Shown piece by piece: positions 6,188 to 6,905 of a stretch of DNA of 6,905 bases (position 1 is its first letter; each line of letters opens with the position of its first letter). The stretch is from an uncultured Chloroflexota bacterium (GTDB lineage Bacteria; Chloroflexota; Limnocylindria; Limnocylindrales; CSP1-4). Where the stretch lies: positions 1 to 6,905 of the forward strand of contig CAIXZV010000424.1 of assembly GCA_903924005.1 (NCBI GenBank). Direction: 5' to 3'. The notes under the pieces are model-generated. The model did not search any database and had not been told where the DNA came from. It was given only the letters and a program-made list of their open reading frames with translations. A program made the position numbers and the translations under genes.

Positions 6188-6236
6188 GCACGCCACCTCG
6201 GCCCCGACGCCTGCGCACCACCTGGAGCCCCTTCGA

Positions 6237-6905
6237 GTGCCCTCGACCCCAGACGGTTCCCCGCCACAACCCGCCGTTCGTCTTGAGAGCCTTGCCAAGC
6301 GGTATGGCGATGTCACAGCCGTTGCCGGCATCGACCTTGAGATCGCCGATGGCGAGTTCTTCTCCATGCTTGGCCCGTCGGGTTCCGGCAAGACCACCAC
6401 GCTGCGGATGATCGCGGGCTTTGAGACCCCGTCCGCGGGCAAGGTGATCCTGGGCGGCAAGGACGTCACCACGCTCCCGCCGTTTGAGCGCGACGTGAAC
6501 ACCGTCTTCCAGGACTACGCGCTGTTCCCGCACATGAGCGTGGGCGACAACGTGGGGTACGGCCTGCTGGTCCGCAAAGTGCCCAAGGCCGAGCGCGCCA
6601 CGCGTGTCGCCGAAGCCCTCACCATGGTCCGCCTCGACGGCTACGAGAAGCGCCGCCCCAACCAGCTCTCCGGCGGTCAGCGCCAGCGCGTGGCCCTGGC
6701 AAGGGCCCTCGTCAATCGGCCGCGGCTGCTGCTGCTCGATGAGCCGCTGGGTGCCCTGGACCTCAAGCTGCGCGAATCGATGCAGCTGGAGCTCAAGGCC
6801 ATCCAGTCCGATGTGGGCATCACGTTCATCTACGTCACCCACGACCAAGAGGAGGCGCTCACGATGAGCGACCGGATCGCCGTGTTCAACGGCGGCCGGA
6901 TTGAG
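6237..6905 (+). CDS. potA: ABC transporter ATP-binding subunit, spermidine/putrescine (PotA) type, partial
   Basis: The first 223 residues of an importer ATPase, cut by the window end. It would hydrolyse ATP on the cytoplasmic face to drive uptake through partner permeases that presumably lie to the right. Walker A GPSGSGKTT is at 46-54, the Q-loop Gln at 92 (VFQDYALFPHM), the signature LSGGQ at 144-148, Walker B LLLLDEP at 164-170, the D-loop GALD at 172-175 and the switch His at 202 (THDQEEA). The FQDYALFPHMSV and LKLRESMQLELK segments are typical of the PotA branch; the C-terminal regulatory domain is outside the window. Polyamine specificity is an inference, since related ATPases serve iron, sulfate or sugars. 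The start is GTG 6237, with GGAG at 6224-6227 nine nt upstream and a strong promoter 50 bp before it. The N-terminal dozen residues are Pro/Ser-rich. Confidence 0.93.
   Translation, partial: MPSTPDGSPPQPAVRLESLAKRYGDVTAVAGIDLEIADGEFFSMLGPSGSGKTTTLRMIAGFETPSAGKVILGGKDVTTLPPFERDVNTVFQDYALFPHMSVGDNVGYGLLVRKVPKAERATRVAEALTMVRLDGYEKRRPNQLSGGQRQRVALARALVNRPRLLLLDEPLGALDLKLRESMQLELKAIQSDVGITFIYVTHDQEEALTMSDRIAVFNGGRIE

Larger units (their letters stand above)
5689..6236. other. 548-bp divergent intergenic region
   Basis: No intact gene is supported here. Several open frames run across it on both strands, but none has a family match I recognise or a ribosome site. It contains a segment bounded by inverted repeats (5784-6032), a 13-bp tandem duplication (5821-5846), a 16-bp interrupted palindrome (5935-5950) and the promoter of the ABC ATPase gene (6148-6187). 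Minus-strand codons from about 5982 to 5845 have G/C-biased third positions and may be a gene remnant. Confidence 0.6.

Noticed and set aside
5689..6267. Extension of the cupredoxin lipoprotein frame upstream to 6267
   Set aside because: It would bury the signal peptide and lipobox about 200 residues inside the protein and overlap the ATPase gene's promoter and start.
5463..6848. A 461-codon minus-strand open frame spanning the ATPase gene and the divergent gap
   Set aside because: Most of it is antisense to a canonical ABC ATPase, and its remainder overlaps the cupredoxin gene in another frame.

Overview
This 6.9 kb window is GC-rich bacterial DNA with strongly G/C-biased third codon positions. 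Short genes are packed mostly on the minus strand, and several start codons have a TANNNT box 6-7 nt upstream instead of a Shine-Dalgarno. The protein set (ProC, a 7Fe FdxA-type ferredoxin, a signal-less BtuF-like protein, a zinc-ribbon methyltransferase, a cupredoxin lipoprotein and a PotA-like ATPase) would fit a Chloroflexota or Actinomycetota lineage. That placement is an impression, not a proof, and I see nothing that fixes the species.

Layout from left to right. (1) 1-598, minus: the N-terminal 199 residues of a multi-pass membrane protein running off the left edge. (2) 720-1172, plus: a 150-residue two-helix membrane protein divergent from it. (3) 1173-1395: a convergent gap with a strong hairpin, a terminator for the minus-strand genes and three operator-like palindromes. 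(4) 4547-1396, minus: a four-gene cluster in the order BtuF-like binding protein, zinc-ribbon methyltransferase, proC, small membrane-anchored protein. The first and second genes overlap by one base. The third and fourth are 2 nt apart. A 12-bp tandem repeat sits between the second and third. (5) 5688-4700, minus: a cupredoxin lipoprotein followed by fdxA, ending at a hairpin. (6) 5689-6236: a 548-bp divergent gap holding a 249-bp segment bounded by a near-perfect 21-bp inverted repeat, then a near-consensus promoter. (7) 6237-6905, plus: the first 223 residues of a PotA-type ABC ATPase, cut by the right edge.

The genes do not form one obvious pathway. ProC is housekeeping (proline synthesis). 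The ferredoxin and the cupredoxin are electron-transfer or metal proteins. The BtuF-like and methyltransferase genes are translationally coupled but of unknown joint role. The ATPase probably starts an importer operon to the right. I found no clear new system. The points most worth a second look are the 249-bp inverted-repeat segment, the phased palindromes at 1204-1364, the 12-bp repeat that carries the methyltransferase stop codon, and the recurrent leaderless-type promoters.
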